Part shown: positions 26,827 to 35,952 of the stretch, piece after piece
Layout: each line of letters starts with the position of its first letter
How positions within the stretch are numbered: position 1 is the first letter of the stretch
From: Sulfitobacter guttiformis
GTDB taxonomy: Bacteria; Pseudomonadota; Alphaproteobacteria; Rhodobacterales; Rhodobacteraceae
DNA: 64,000 nt
Assembly: GCF_003610455.1 (NCBI RefSeq)
Contig: NZ_RAQK01000001.1
Location: forward strand, 1,426,001 to 1,490,000
Direction: 5' to 3'
Translations under genes and position numbers: made by a program
The notes under the pieces: model-generated
Databases searched by the model: none
Told to the model about the DNA's origin: nothing
The model's input: only the letters and a program-made list of their open reading frames with translations

Positions 26827-27524
26827 GTACACCTGATGCGCACCTACTGATTGTCGATGATGACGAACGCATTCGCACACTCCTGCAGAAGTTCCTGATG
26901 CGACACGGGTTCCTGGTCACAGCTGCCCGTGATGCCGCCCATGCGCGGCGGATTTTGTCGGGGCTGGAATTCGATATGATCATTCTGGATGTGATGATGC
27001 CCGGCGAAGACGGTATGAGCCTAACGCGGTCGCTGCGCGAAACCATGACAACGCCGATCCTTCTCCTCACGGCAAAGGGTGATACGGACAACAGGATCGA
27101 AGGGCTCGAAGCAGGTGCAGATGATTACCTTGGAAAACCGTTCGAACCCAAGGAACTGCTGCTGCGGATCAATGCCATTCTGCGCCGCATGCCGGAATCA
27201 GCGCCCCAAGACATAGCACCCAAAGTCCTTAATCTAGGGCCTATCCGCTACGACATGGAGCGGGGCGAGATGTGGGAAGGTGACAATCTGGTCCGCCTGA
27301 CCGCAACCGAAATACAGCTGATGAAAATATTTTCTGCACAAACTGGTGAGGCGCTCAGCCGCGCAAAGCTGGTAGAAGAGTTGGGCCGTGACCGCGGGCA
27401 GGCCCAAGAGCGCGCCGTAGACGTTCAGATCACCCGTCTGCGCCGGAAAATCGAGGCCGATCCAAAGCAGCCCCGCTATCTGCAAACTGTGCGCGGTGCG
27501 GGATACATGCTCGCCCCTGATTGA
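26823..27524 (+). CDS. petR: OmpR-family response regulator PetR
   Basis: A 233-residue two-domain response regulator. The receiver domain covers residues 7-120, with the acidic pocket at Asp12-Asp14, the phosphoacceptor Asp56 in IILDVMMPG and the conserved lysine in GKPFEP. The C-terminal winged-helix DNA-binding domain covers about 135-230 (VRLTATEIQLMKIF, ERAVDVQITRLRRKIE, YLQTVRGAGYML). No histidine kinase gene is adjacent, as in R. capsulatus, where PetR has no linked kinase and MarR-type PetP precedes it. Unlike R. capsulatus, the petABC operon is not next door but about 12 kb away, on the other strand. Confidence 0.9.
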   Translation: MSTPDAHLLIVDDDERIRTLLQKFLMRHGFLVTAARDAAHARRILSGLEFDMIILDVMMPGEDGMSLTRSLRETMTTPILLLTAKGDTDNRIEGLEAGADDYLGKPFEPKELLLRINAILRRMPESAPQDIAPKVLNLGPIRYDMERGEMWEGDNLVRLTATEIQLMKIFSAQTGEALSRAKLVEELGRDRGQAQERAVDVQITRLRRKIEADPKQPRYLQTVRGAGYMLAPD

Positions 27525-27633
27525 GAAAACGCCCGGCACCAGCACCAGACCGGTAGAAACACGGGACCTCGATACTGGCCATGGCCACGACAAAAGGGTA
27601 TGCGTTGCACGATTTTGAACAAAAGAGAATGCA

Positions 27634-27876
27634 ATGAGCGATACACCTGTAGACGAGATGAGCTTTGAGGCGGCAATGTCGGAACTGGAAACGGTTTTAG
27701 GAAAGCTGGAGCGCGGCGATGTCGCGCTGGACGAGAGTATTACACTCTATGAACGCGGCGCCGTGTTAAAGGCACGCTGCGAGGCCAAGCTTAAGGAAGC
27801 CGAGGAAAAAGTTGCGGCAATCACCTTGGATGCGGATGGTAACCCTGCAGGATTGAAGCCTGTCGAAGGTCTATAG
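27634..27876 (+). CDS. xseB: Exodeoxyribonuclease VII small subunit
   Basis: An 80-residue acidic helical protein of usual XseB length, with the family core FEAAMSELETVLGKLERGDV and SITLYERGAVLKARCEAKL. With XseA it forms a nuclease that degrades single-stranded DNA. It is followed one base later by ispA and then dxs. The xseB-ispA-dxs order is widespread in proteobacteria and is probably one operon. An AAAGAGAA stretch precedes the ATG. Confidence 0.95.
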   Translation: MSDTPVDEMSFEAAMSELETVLGKLERGDVALDESITLYERGAVLKARCEAKLKEAEEKVAAITLDADGNPAGLKPVEGL

Positions 27877-27877
27877 C

Positions 27878-28744
27878 ATGACACGGTTCGCGCAGGGGTT
27901 GAACGCAGCAGGCGTATTGTCCGCGCAGCGGATTGCCGCATCGCTGGATGGCATTGAAAGCTCTGTCCGCGATGCGATGATATACGCCACCGAAGGCGGC
28001 AAGGGTTTGCGCGCATTTCTGGTACTCGAATCCGCCCGCCTGCATGGGATCGGCCCAGGCGACGCTGCGCCAGCCGCTGCCGCGATCGAAGCGATGCACG
28101 CGTACTCGTTGGTTCATGACGATCTGCCCTGCATGGACGATGACGACTTGCGGCGCGGCAGGGCAACAGTACACCGCAAGTGGGATGAGCCGACCGCCGT
28201 TTTAGCCGGTGACGCCCTCCAAACGCTCGCATTCGAGCTGGTTGTGACTGCCGGCTGTACAGATGCTGCGCGCCTTCAGTTAGTGACAACTCTTGCGCAG
28301 GCCTCGGGCGTGCGCGGCATGGTTGGCGGACAAGCCCTAGATATTGCTGCAGAAACCGCGAGCCCCCCCCTTTCGCTGGATCAGATTATCACCCTGCAAG
28401 CGGGGAAAACTGGCGCCTTGATCGAGTGGGCCGCCACAGTCGGGCCACGCATGGACGAGGCCGATTCCGGAGCCCTGGGACATTATGCCCGCGCGCTGGG
28501 CCTCGCCTTCCAGATTGCCGATGATATCCTCGACATTGAAGGGGATGCCGCCACTGTGGGCAAAGCAGTCGGGAAGGATGCAAGCGCTGGAAAAGCCACT
28601 TTTGTATCCCTTCTGGGTCTTGAGGGCGCCAAAAAGCGAGCCCGTACATTGGTAGACGATGCCTGTGACGTACTATCGCCATATGGCACAGAGGCGGAGA
28701 CGCTGCGCGAAGCCGCTCAATTCGTGATTGCGCGCAAAAGCTAG
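27878..28744 (+). CDS. ispA: Farnesyl/geranyl diphosphate synthase (polyprenyl synthetase)
   Basis: A 288-residue trans-prenyltransferase that condenses isopentenyl diphosphate with allylic diphosphates to form farnesyl (or geranylgeranyl) diphosphate for quinones, carotenoids and hopanoids. The first aspartate-rich motif, [14 protein letters not shown], lies at residues 81-94 and the second, DDILD, near 215. GGKGLRA for the substrate-binding basic cluster is at 40-46. Chain length cannot be fixed with certainty; the bulky residues before the first motif (HAYSLVH) suit a C15 product. It is coupled to xseB and dxs. Confidence 0.95.
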   Translation: MTRFAQGLNAAGVLSAQRIAASLDGIESSVRDAMIYATEGGKGLRAFLVLESARLHGIGPGDAAPAAAAIEAMHAYSLVHDDLPCMDDDDLRRGRATVHRKWDEPTAVLAGDALQTLAFELVVTAGCTDAARLQLVTTLAQASGVRGMVGGQALDIAAETASPPLSLDQIITLQAGKTGALIEWAATVGPRMDEADSGALGHYARALGLAFQIADDILDIEGDAATVGKAVGKDASAGKATFVSLLGLEGAKKRARTLVDDACDVLSPYGTEAETLREAAQFVIARKS

Positions 28745-28754
28745 GGAAAAAGAC

Positions 28755-30683
28755 ATGACCGACACGCCAAAGACACCCCTGCTAGACAGAATCAGTCGCC
28801 CCGCCGATATGAAATCCCTCTCGGACCGCGAACTGACGCAGTTGGCCGGAGAACTGCGTGCCGAAACCGTCTCGGCTGTGTCCGTAACAGGTGGCCATCT
28901 GGGCGCAGGCCTTGGTGTGGTTGAACTGACAGTGGCGCTGCATGCAGTTTTCGATACGCCCCGCGACAAAATCATCTGGGACGTCGGCCACCAATGCTAT
29001 CCCCACAAAATTCTGACAGAGCGCCGCGACCGCATTCGCACGTTGCGCATGGAAAACGGGCTGAGCGGATTCACGAAGCGCTCTGAATCCCCTTACGACC
29101 CGTTTGGTGCCGCCCATAGTTCGACCTCCATTTCAGCCGCCCTCGGCTTTGCCGTAGCGCGCGATCTGGGCGGTGTGATTCCAGAAGGTCTGGGAGACGC
29201 GATCGCTGTGATAGGCGATGGATCAATGTCCGCCGGTATGGCCTATGAGGCGATGAACAACGCAGGTCATTTGAAAAAGCGCCTGATCGTGATTTTGAAC
29301 GACAATGAAATGAGCATCGCCCCCCCGGTTGGGGCAATGTCGGCCTATCTAAGCCGCCTCTATGCAGAGGAGCCGTTCCAAGAGCTGAAATCAGCCGCCA
29401 AAGGCGCGGTTAGCCTGCTGCCCTACCCTTTCCGCGAAGGGGCAAAGCGCGCCAAGGATATGATCAAGGGTATGACTGTCGGAGGCACCCTGTTCGAGCA
29501 ACTCGGCTTCTCTTATCTCGGCCCGATCGATGGTCACGACATGGACCAGCTCCTGCCCGTACTACGTACTGTGAAGGCACGCGCCACAGGCCCGATTTTG
29601 ATCCATGTTCTCACGAAAAAGGGCAAAGGATACGGTCCGGCCGAAGCGGCGCGCGACAAGGGACATGCCACCGCCAAATTCAATGTTGTGACGGGTGAGC
29701 AGAAAAAAGCGCCCAGCAATGCGCCTAGCTACACAAACGTCTACTCTGACAGTCTCGTGCAACTTGCCGCCGAGGATGACAAGATTTGCGCGATTACGGC
29801 CGCAATGCCTGACGGGACCGGCCTCAACCTGTTCATGGAACGCTATCCCTCGCGCTGTTTCGATGTTGGAATTGCCGAACAGCACGGGGTTACATTCTCG
29901 GCCGCACTGGCAGCCGGCGGCATGAAACCGTTCTGTACGATGTATTCCACCTTCTTGCAGCGGGGATATGATCAGGTCGTGCACGATGTTGCGATCCAGC
30001 GCCTGCCGGTACGTTTCGCGATTGACCGTGCCGGCCTTGTTGGGGCCGACGGCGCCACACATGCAGGATCTTTTGACATCGCCTTTTTGGCAAACCTACC
30101 GGGATTTGTAGTGATGGCCGCTGCTGACGAGGCCGAGCTGAAGCATATGGTGGCTACTGCTGCCGCCTATAATGACGGGCCGATTGCCTTCCGCTTTCCG
30201 CGCGGTGAGGGCCGCGGCGTAGATATGCCCGAACGCGGCACACCATTGGAAATCGGCAAGGGCCGGATGATCCGGGAAGGCAATCGTGTGGCGATCGTTT
30301 CTTTTGGTACGCGGCTGGAGGAGGTTGAGAAGGCCGCCGAAGCGTTGGCCGCAAAAGGGATCACACCCACAATTGCCGACGCGCGCTTTGCCAAACCGCT
30401 GGACCGAGACATGATCTTGATGCTTGCCCGTGATCATGAGGCGCTAATCACCGTCGAAGAGGGCGCGATTGGGGGCTTCGGAAGCCATGTTGCCCAGCTT
30501 TTGGCCGAGGAGGGTATATTCGATACTGGCCTTAAATTCCGCTCTATGGTTCTTCCTGATATTTTTATTGATCAGGCTAGCCCGGAAGGCATGTACGCTG
30601 TCGCCGCAATGAACGCCGAGCATATCGAGGCAAAAGTTCTCAGCACACTCGGTATCGCGAAGATCGGCGCGCAGCGGGCCTAG
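28755..30683 (+). CDS. dxs: 1-deoxy-D-xylulose-5-phosphate synthase
   Basis: A 642-residue thiamine-diphosphate enzyme that makes DXP from pyruvate and glyceraldehyde 3-phosphate, the entry step of the MEP isoprenoid pathway. Visible motifs are GHQCYPHK near residue 80, the TPP-binding [24 protein letters not shown] at the domain junction, and the transketolase-like middle domain with [17 protein letters not shown]. The C-terminal domain is complete. The start at 28755 has AGGGAA upstream. Its 3' end overlaps the convergent ion-channel gene by four bases, so no terminator separates them. Confidence 0.97.
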   Translation: MTDTPKTPLLDRISRPADMKSLSDRELTQLAGELRAETVSAVSVTGGHLGAGLGVVELTVALHAVFDTPRDKIIWDVGHQCYPHKILTERRDRIRTLRMENGLSGFTKRSESPYDPFGAAHSSTSISAALGFAVARDLGGVIPEGLGDAIAVIGDGSMSAGMAYEAMNNAGHLKKRLIVILNDNEMSIAPPVGAMSAYLSRLYAEEPFQELKSAAKGAVSLLPYPFREGAKRAKDMIKGMTVGGTLFEQLGFSYLGPIDGHDMDQLLPVLRTVKARATGPILIHVLTKKGKGYGPAEAARDKGHATAKFNVVTGEQKKAPSNAPSYTNVYSDSLVQLAAEDDKICAITAAMPDGTGLNLFMERYPSRCFDVGIAEQHGVTFSAALAAGGMKPFCTMYSTFLQRGYDQVVHDVAIQRLPVRFAIDRAGLVGADGATHAGSFDIAFLANLPGFVVMAAADEAELKHMVATAAAYNDGPIAFRFPRGEGRGVDMPERGTPLEIGKGRMIREGNRVAIVSFGTRLEEVEKAAEALAAKGITPTIADARFAKPLDRDMILMLARDHEALITVEEGAIGGFGSHVAQLLAEEGIFDTGLKFRSMVLPDIFIDQASPEGMYAVAAMNAEHIEAKVLSTLGIAKIGAQRA

Positions 30684-31501
30684 TCTTTTCGCGCTGCAAT
30701 CAGCTGGTCCAGTTTAAGCTCAAGTGCTGCCAGCTTTCCCTGCACATCCTCGCGGTAAGCATCGGTACTTGCGACTGATTCTTCCTGATGGGCGTCCTGC
30801 ATCGAGTTCACGATCAAGCCCACCAGCAGGTTCACAACCGCAAATGTTGTCATCATAATGAACGGAACAAAGAACATCCACGCCAACGGATAAACCTCCA
30901 TCACGGGCCGGACGATCCCCATAGACCAGCTTTCGAGCGTCATTATCTGGAACAGCGAATATCCCGAGCGCCCCAACGTACCGAACCACAAATCAAAATT
31001 TGCCGCCAGCTCTGGCGTACATTGTGGGCAACCTGTGCCGAACAGCTTTGTTGCCATTACTGCTCCGATATAGAAAATCAAGGACATCAGTAAAAATACC
31101 GAGGCCATTCCCGGCAGTGCTGTTACAAATCCCTCCACAACACGTCGAAGGTTTGGAGCGACGGAAATCACCCGCAGCACGCGCAAAATCCGCAGCGCAC
31201 GCAGTGCTGAGAACCCTTCAGCTGCGGGAGCCAGCGATATTGCCACGATTACGAAGTCAAAGATGTTCCAGCCCTTGCGGAAAAACTGAAGCCGGTAGGC
31301 AATTAGTTTTGCCACCAATTCCACTACGAATATGAGCAAACAAATCCTGTCGAGCAGCAGGATCAACCCGCCTGCCCTCTCCATAATCGGCTTCGAGGTC
31401 TCGAGGCCCAGAATGACGGCGTTGAAAAGGATCACTCCAAGGATCGCATTCCGGACTACGTTCGATTCCAGAACGGCAGTCAGCTTTTGATTAAGGCTCA
31501 T
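30680..31501 (-). CDS. Bacterial voltage-gated sodium channel (NavBac family)
   Basis: A 273-residue single-domain channel subunit expected to act as a homotetramer. S4 carries regularly spaced arginines (R101, R104, R107, R110, then R119-R120). The selectivity filter is TLESWSMG at residues 188-195, the sodium-selective type also known from marine alphaproteobacterial NavMs and NavSp channels. A C-terminal coiled-coil (about 235-270, [18 protein letters not shown]) should hold the tetramer. Between S5 and the pore helix there is a longer loop containing CPQC (158-161). The ATG at 31501 has GGAG upstream. It overlaps dxs by four bases, convergent. Confidence 0.93.
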   Translation of the reverse strand: MSLNQKLTAVLESNVVRNAILGVILFNAVILGLETSKPIMERAGGLILLLDRICLLIFVVELVAKLIAYRLQFFRKGWNIFDFVIVAISLAPAAEGFSALRALRILRVLRVISVAPNLRRVVEGFVTALPGMASVFLLMSLIFYIGAVMATKLFGTGCPQCTPELAANFDLWFGTLGRSGYSLFQIMTLESWSMGIVRPVMEVYPLAWMFFVPFIMMTTFAVVNLLVGLIVNSMQDAHQEESVASTDAYREDVQGKLAALELKLDQLIAARKD

Positions 31502-31589
31502 GGGGGCTCCGGTGTGCATGGATTTTCGTGTATATGGCCTGCCCCATGTGCCGGAACAAGCCGTTCCGATACAGAAAGTATTTTCCCGC

Positions 31590-32456
31590 TCAGGGCTCCT
31601 CCGTCTCGCCCAGTTCAAGCATGGCAGCTAGGCCGCTGCGGTAGTCGGGATAGAGCGGCGACCAGCCAAGCTCACTCTTTATCCGGTCATTACGCACGCG
31701 CTTGCTCTCGGCATAAAAACTGCGGGCCATTGGCGTCATATCTGCCTCCTCAAAGGCAATCTCAGGCGGAACAGGCAAACCCAGCAACGCAGCTGCATGG
31801 CCGATTACATCCTCAGGCGGGGCCGGGTCATCATCACACATATTGTAAATTGCACCCGCATTCGGGGCATCCAGCGATAGCGCCACACCAGCCGCTATGT
31901 CATCGACATGAATACGGCTGAACACCTGTCCCTGTTTGATAATCCGCCGCGCCGTACCATTGCGCACCTTTGCAAAAGGTCCACGGCCTGGACCGTAGAT
32001 GCCCGCCAGCCTGAAAATATGTACAGGCAGGTCAGGGATGCTCTGCCACGCCGCCTCTGCCACTACACGTGCCTGTCCGCGCCGCGTTGCGGGCGTTAGG
32101 GGCGTCTCCTCGTCTACCCAATCACCCTGATGGTCCCCGTAGACACCGGTCGTGGACAAATAACCCAGCCAGCGCATGCCAGAAGCTGCGGCAACAAAGG
32201 CATCGCGCAACTCGGCCAATACGGGATCACCCTCTGGGCCTGGCCCTGCCGAAACCAGAATATTGGGAAATTCGGCAATCAGTGCACCCAGATCCGTGCC
32301 CGGCCATTGAACAGGCTCAACCCCTGTCGCGGCGATCTGGTCCATTTTATCAGCACTGCGGGTCGTGCCAACAATATGCCAGCCTTCAGGCACCAAACGC
32401 GCCGCAAGTGCGCGCGCGCTAAATCCGTGACCCAATGACAAAAGACGCTTGTCCAT
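31590..32456 (-). CDS. YeeZ-like NAD(P)-dependent epimerase/dehydratase family protein
   Basis: A 288-residue Rossmann-fold protein of the extended short-chain dehydrogenase type. The nucleotide-binding loop has the altered form LGHGFSARALA at residues 7-17, as in the E. coli YeeZ group, instead of GxxGxxG. The catalytic region has STTGVYGD and a displaced tyrosine. GRGPFAKVRNGTARRIIKQG is typical of the group. The ATG at 32456 suits the Rossmann start. Substrate unknown. It is separated from the upstream YjbE-like gene by a terminator hairpin at 32508-32536, so it has its own promoter or only read-through. Confidence 0.82.
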   Translation of the reverse strand: MDKRLLSLGHGFSARALAARLVPEGWHIVGTTRSADKMDQIAATGVEPVQWPGTDLGALIAEFPNILVSAGPGPEGDPVLAELRDAFVAAASGMRWLGYLSTTGVYGDHQGDWVDEETPLTPATRRGQARVVAEAAWQSIPDLPVHIFRLAGIYGPGRGPFAKVRNGTARRIIKQGQVFSRIHVDDIAAGVALSLDAPNAGAIYNMCDDDPAPPEDVIGHAAALLGLPVPPEIAFEEADMTPMARSFYAESKRVRNDRIKSELGWSPLYPDYRSGLAAMLELGETEEP

Positions 32457-32507
32457 GCAGATGCTCCGATGCTTACCCAAGGCCGAAAAAAGTGGCCAAG
32501 AAATGCA

Positions 32508-32536
32508 AAATGGCCTCCCCATAGGGAAGGCCATTT
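32508..32536 (-). terminator. Intrinsic terminator downstream of the yjbEF-type gene
   Basis: Perfect nine-base arms (AAATGGCCT at 32508-32516 and AGGCCATTT at 32528-32536) surround an 11-base loop. On the minus strand the hairpin ends in TTTTG. It sits just after the small exported protein gene and before the epimerase start, so it should end the polysaccharide transcript. Confidence 0.7.
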
Positions 32537-32557
32537 CGTTAACTTTTTGTGGACAGA

Positions 32558-32827
32558 TCAATCAACAGGCGCTGGCGCTGGATCGTCGTCTTTGTTTTCG
32601 TTGATAACATAGGCAATCGCGCCGATTGTCAGAATGGTGCCGATCGCGAGAGGGACACCGATTCCGCTACCGCCAAACAGCGAGCTGCCCTTTGGTGGGG
32701 GCGTCTGCTCTACATAGCCCGCGTTCGGGTCGATGTACTGCTCTTCTGTACCGGCGTTGAGGTTACCGGCAAACGAAGCTGTCGCTGTCGCCGAAATGAG
32801 TGCTGCAATTGATAGTACTTTGATCAT
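32558..32827 (-). CDS. Small exported protein, YjbE-like position
   Basis: An 89-residue protein with a clear signal peptide (cleavage after ASFA, residue 20), a short proline- and glycine-rich linker, a hydrophobic stretch at about 57-75 (IGVPLAIGTILTIGAIAYVI) and an acidic tail (DDDPAPAPVD). The ATG at 32827 is chosen because AGGAT precedes it and the signal peptide then starts at once. It is not recognised as a named family by sequence. Its place directly after YjbF and YjbH mirrors yjbE in the E. coli yjbEFGH operon, which also encodes a small exported protein. A role in matrix or polysaccharide export is inferred only from that context. Confidence 0.7.
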   Translation of the reverse strand: MIKVLSIAALISATATASFAGNLNAGTEEQYIDPNAGYVEQTPPPKGSSLFGGSGIGVPLAIGTILTIGAIAYVINENKDDDPAPAPVD

Positions 32828-32967
32828 TTTCGATATCCTGTATGGTCGTAATATTGCAATTAACTTGCTATTCCCTGTGGATAACTCAAACCCCGTTTTT
32901 TCACAACATTGTTGAAGCTGTAGAAACGCTAAATCCACGACAGTCCCGCCAACTGTTGCAAACTTAT

Positions 32968-33672
32968 CTAGTTTTTGAGGACAATAATCTCGAAATATCC
33001 GACCCTCGGTCCGACCCATTGGCGCGATTTCCGGATCAAACCATTTGATGGTTGGACCCAATATTCGTTGTTCAAAACAGCATCACCGTTCGGTCCTCCG
33101 ACGCATGTCTCGCGAAAGCGATCAGTTATAAACACTTGATTTACTACCGAAATATTCTCTGAGCCCAGGCTTTTCACGGTGCAGTTAAAAGAATAGTCGG
33201 TCGACGTCACATCGCCATCCGATATCACATAAGTTCGCACACCAGTGCCTTGGCTCTGCGCACGCAGCGCCTTGATGGTCATATCGGCATCTGCCGAGAT
33301 GATGTCACCGCCAACGCCACGTGTGCCAATCAGCACACCATCGCGTAAAAAGATTTGCGCGTTATCACTCGAATACCAGACCTGAACGACTCCTAAACCC
33401 GAATCGCGGCGAGATGAGCGAAGTCGCAAAAAGTCACTTCCACCCGATATCTCGGGGTTAATCTGGAGAACCGGCTCGTTTGTTTCGTCCAACTGCTGCT
33501 GAGTCGGAACGATCTGCTGGACTGGCCCTGCGCGACGCTGGTTTACCGTCTGGACCAAAGAACCGAACACCAATTTCGGCAAACTCGCCTGTGAGTTTTG
33601 GTCAGAACTGCACGCTGCCAATATGACAGCAATCACACCTGCGCCAACAATGCGCGAAAACATTTTGATCAT
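32968..33672 (-). CDS. yjbF: YjbF/GfcB-family lipoprotein
   Basis: A 234-residue lipoprotein: the signal peptide ends in ILAAC with Cys21 as the lipidated residue. The mature part fits the YjbF / GfcB (group 4 capsule) family, with the aromatic-rich end EYWVQPSNGLIRKSRQWVGP and a disulfide-capable pair (NCTVKS, RETCVGG). The start at 33672 overlaps the yjbH stop by four bases (ATGA). Two further in-frame ATGs lie close by. YjbF-type proteins are outer-membrane-anchored partners in extracellular polysaccharide production. Confidence 0.87.
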   Translation of the reverse strand: MIKMFSRIVGAGVIAVILAACSSDQNSQASLPKLVFGSLVQTVNQRRAGPVQQIVPTQQQLDETNEPVLQINPEISGGSDFLRLRSSRRDSGLGVVQVWYSSDNAQIFLRDGVLIGTRGVGGDIISADADMTIKALRAQSQGTGVRTYVISDGDVTSTDYSFNCTVKSLGSENISVVNQVFITDRFRETCVGGPNGDAVLNNEYWVQPSNGLIRKSRQWVGPRVGYFEIIVLKN

Positions 33673-35834
33673 TCCCATACCCCTGACCAATTTCCAACCA
33701 AGCCTTCGCGATGACCGGTACGGACCTGTTCGTACAAACGCCCCGGCACCGATAGCCGCGCACCACCATCACGTGTCAACGGACGCAGAGTGGTTGAGTT
33801 CTTTCCCTTGTTCGGCGATCCGATAAGCCAGTCCACCGGAATGGTCAGGGTAATCCCCTTATCAAACGACCCCTCGCCGAAATCTTCGGCCGAGACATCT
33901 GTTAGCGTGAAGAACCCGCCAACGCGCCATCCATTAGAAAACTCACGCTCCAGCGTAACAGTCCCACCAACGTCGCCGGCCAAGTAACGGCCCACATCAA
34001 GCTGGCCACGATATCCACCGCCAAATTCATAATAAGCAGAGGCATGACCCGTTGCTACGGAATAATCCTGAAAACCTAGCAGATCATCAAATGCCCGCTG
34101 CTTAACGTAATTTGCCTCCACGCCCAGCGCCAGACGGCTGCCTGCGGGCTTCCACAACATCTCTGCCGAGACACCACCAAACGCACGCTCCACATGTCCT
34201 GCCGTCACACGGCCATAGACATCGGGCGAAATTTTCCATTGGCGGCTCACATAAAGCGTTGGAATGGACGTGGCACTGGCGCGGTCATATTCGAGCCCGC
34301 TGGTCCGAACGGGTGGCAGAGCAGAGTTTGATCCTCCTCTCACGCCACTTACGTCGCCGCTCAACCGCTGCTCGATCTCACCACCGATCGTCCATCCCGC
34401 CGCGGGCTGGTAGGACAGCGACAGCTGCACACCGGCGTCAATGCGAATGGGCTGGTCGGGATCAAAAAAGCGCTGTGAAAAATAGGGGCCTACAGACCAC
34501 TTGAATGCTGGAAACAACGCCTCGTTACGGGCACTTGCAGGCAAATTCGGCGCGGCATCCGTTATGCCCGCAACAGCAAGCAGTGCATCAGAGGAATTCG
34601 GGGAGAATTCAAGCGCTTCAAGGTCAGACCGGCGCAATACAACTGCTGATTGGGCAAGATTGTCTTCTACAGGCACTATTCGGAATGTCTCAACAGAATC
34701 AGGAAGGAGCCGCGCCAGCACACGCGCTACACGCCCGACGGAAACTGCGGTCTCGGCGTAGCGGTTGTTGGCATATCGCACTTCAGTTGTGGATGCTGTC
34801 GTGTGCGTTTCAATCAGCGTCAGGCCCTCTGCCTCCAGCAGCGGAATCAGCGCATCGCGTACGAGGACAGAAGCTTCTGCCTCGGAATTTGCCCATGCGG
34901 TATCATATGCTTTTGGATTATCACGGCGGCTGGGACGTATGAAATAAGGCTGAGGGGCGGGCGCACGCATCAATGCCGCAGGCCGGTTGGGGTTAAACTG
35001 CACTTGCACGTTCACACCCACCTCTGTGCCGTAGAGATAGTAACCACCAAGACGGATGTTTTCGGTGGCCTGATATTCCGCCCCGAAGTTGAACCGTGAT
35101 TTACGCTCGATGACGCCAAGACCGGTTTCAAGGGTATAGGCATCAGAACTATATTCAGCCTTCAGACCGAGCTTGTCATTAACTTCCCATTCGACGCCCG
35201 CAAACGGCGCGACCTCTCCGCGAAACCATTGGTCAAAGGCGGGCTCGCCGCCGGTATCGCCCGGCCGAAAGGAGGGACGATCACCGCCAAATGGCGTGCC
35301 GATGCTGCCGGAACTGCCAAGACGCCCCCAACCCAAACCTGCTGTCGCCTTCACCGTGCCCGGAATGCTGTCGCCCGAAAATGTCTTTGTGGCAGCCAGA
35401 TACTCACTGGCATAAATTCCTGTACCCGCAAAATCCTGCAAACCAAGTGTAACAGCAGGCAAATAGCGGCTTTCCCGGTTGAGAAGAAACCTTACGTCGA
35501 AATTGCGGTCGCGGTATGTTTCAAACCCACTGAAATTTGCGTTCTGGATCCCGACGTATCTGAATGTCGCCTGAATGCGGGGTGTCGCCTGAAAAGTGAG
35601 CCAAGTGCGCGATTGCCCCCCAAAATTCGAAATCCCCGCAACCAACTGCCCGTCCGGCAGCGCCTCACCAGAGGGCATATCGATCAATCCCGCCGTTCCG
35701 TAGAAGTTAAGCGTGGGTCGGTCAGGGACCTCGAATATACCGTCCAGATTGTCAGCCAAACCAAGGGCCGGAAACAGTGCTGCGGTCCCCAGAAGAGCCG
35801 CACCCAATGAAGATATTGCCAATTTACTGATCAT
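33669..35834 (-). CDS. yjbH: YjbH-domain outer-membrane protein
   Basis: A 721-residue protein with a signal peptide (cleavage near GLA/DN, residue 27) and a long beta-strand-rich body expected to form an outer-membrane barrel. The N-terminal GTAGLIDMPSGEALPDGQL and the repeated alternating hydrophobic strands are typical of the YjbH family (GfcD in group 4 capsule clusters), which is linked to polysaccharide secretion. It lacks a separate yjbG gene. A middle segment (about 305-440) is globular and could be periplasmic. The start at 35834 has GAGTG upstream. It is the first gene of the yjbH-yjbF-yjbE-like unit. Confidence 0.88.
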   Translation of the reverse strand: MISKLAISSLGAALLGTAALFPALGLADNLDGIFEVPDRPTLNFYGTAGLIDMPSGEALPDGQLVAGISNFGGQSRTWLTFQATPRIQATFRYVGIQNANFSGFETYRDRNFDVRFLLNRESRYLPAVTLGLQDFAGTGIYASEYLAATKTFSGDSIPGTVKATAGLGWGRLGSSGSIGTPFGGDRPSFRPGDTGGEPAFDQWFRGEVAPFAGVEWEVNDKLGLKAEYSSDAYTLETGLGVIERKSRFNFGAEYQATENIRLGGYYLYGTEVGVNVQVQFNPNRPAALMRAPAPQPYFIRPSRRDNPKAYDTAWANSEAEASVLVRDALIPLLEAEGLTLIETHTTASTTEVRYANNRYAETAVSVGRVARVLARLLPDSVETFRIVPVEDNLAQSAVVLRRSDLEALEFSPNSSDALLAVAGITDAAPNLPASARNEALFPAFKWSVGPYFSQRFFDPDQPIRIDAGVQLSLSYQPAAGWTIGGEIEQRLSGDVSGVRGGSNSALPPVRTSGLEYDRASATSIPTLYVSRQWKISPDVYGRVTAGHVERAFGGVSAEMLWKPAGSRLALGVEANYVKQRAFDDLLGFQDYSVATGHASAYYEFGGGYRGQLDVGRYLAGDVGGTVTLEREFSNGWRVGGFFTLTDVSAEDFGEGSFDKGITLTIPVDWLIGSPNKGKNSTTLRPLTRDGGARLSVPGRLYEQVRTGHREGLVGNWSGVWE

Positions 35835-35952
35835 TTTACACTCTGCCCACGAAATATCTTTTTTGCGACCATGCACCCTAAGGGCATCCGGCGCAACAAC
35901 TGCGAATCAGCGATGCGGCTATTAGAAGCATTCGTGACAAATCTGCGTCCCG

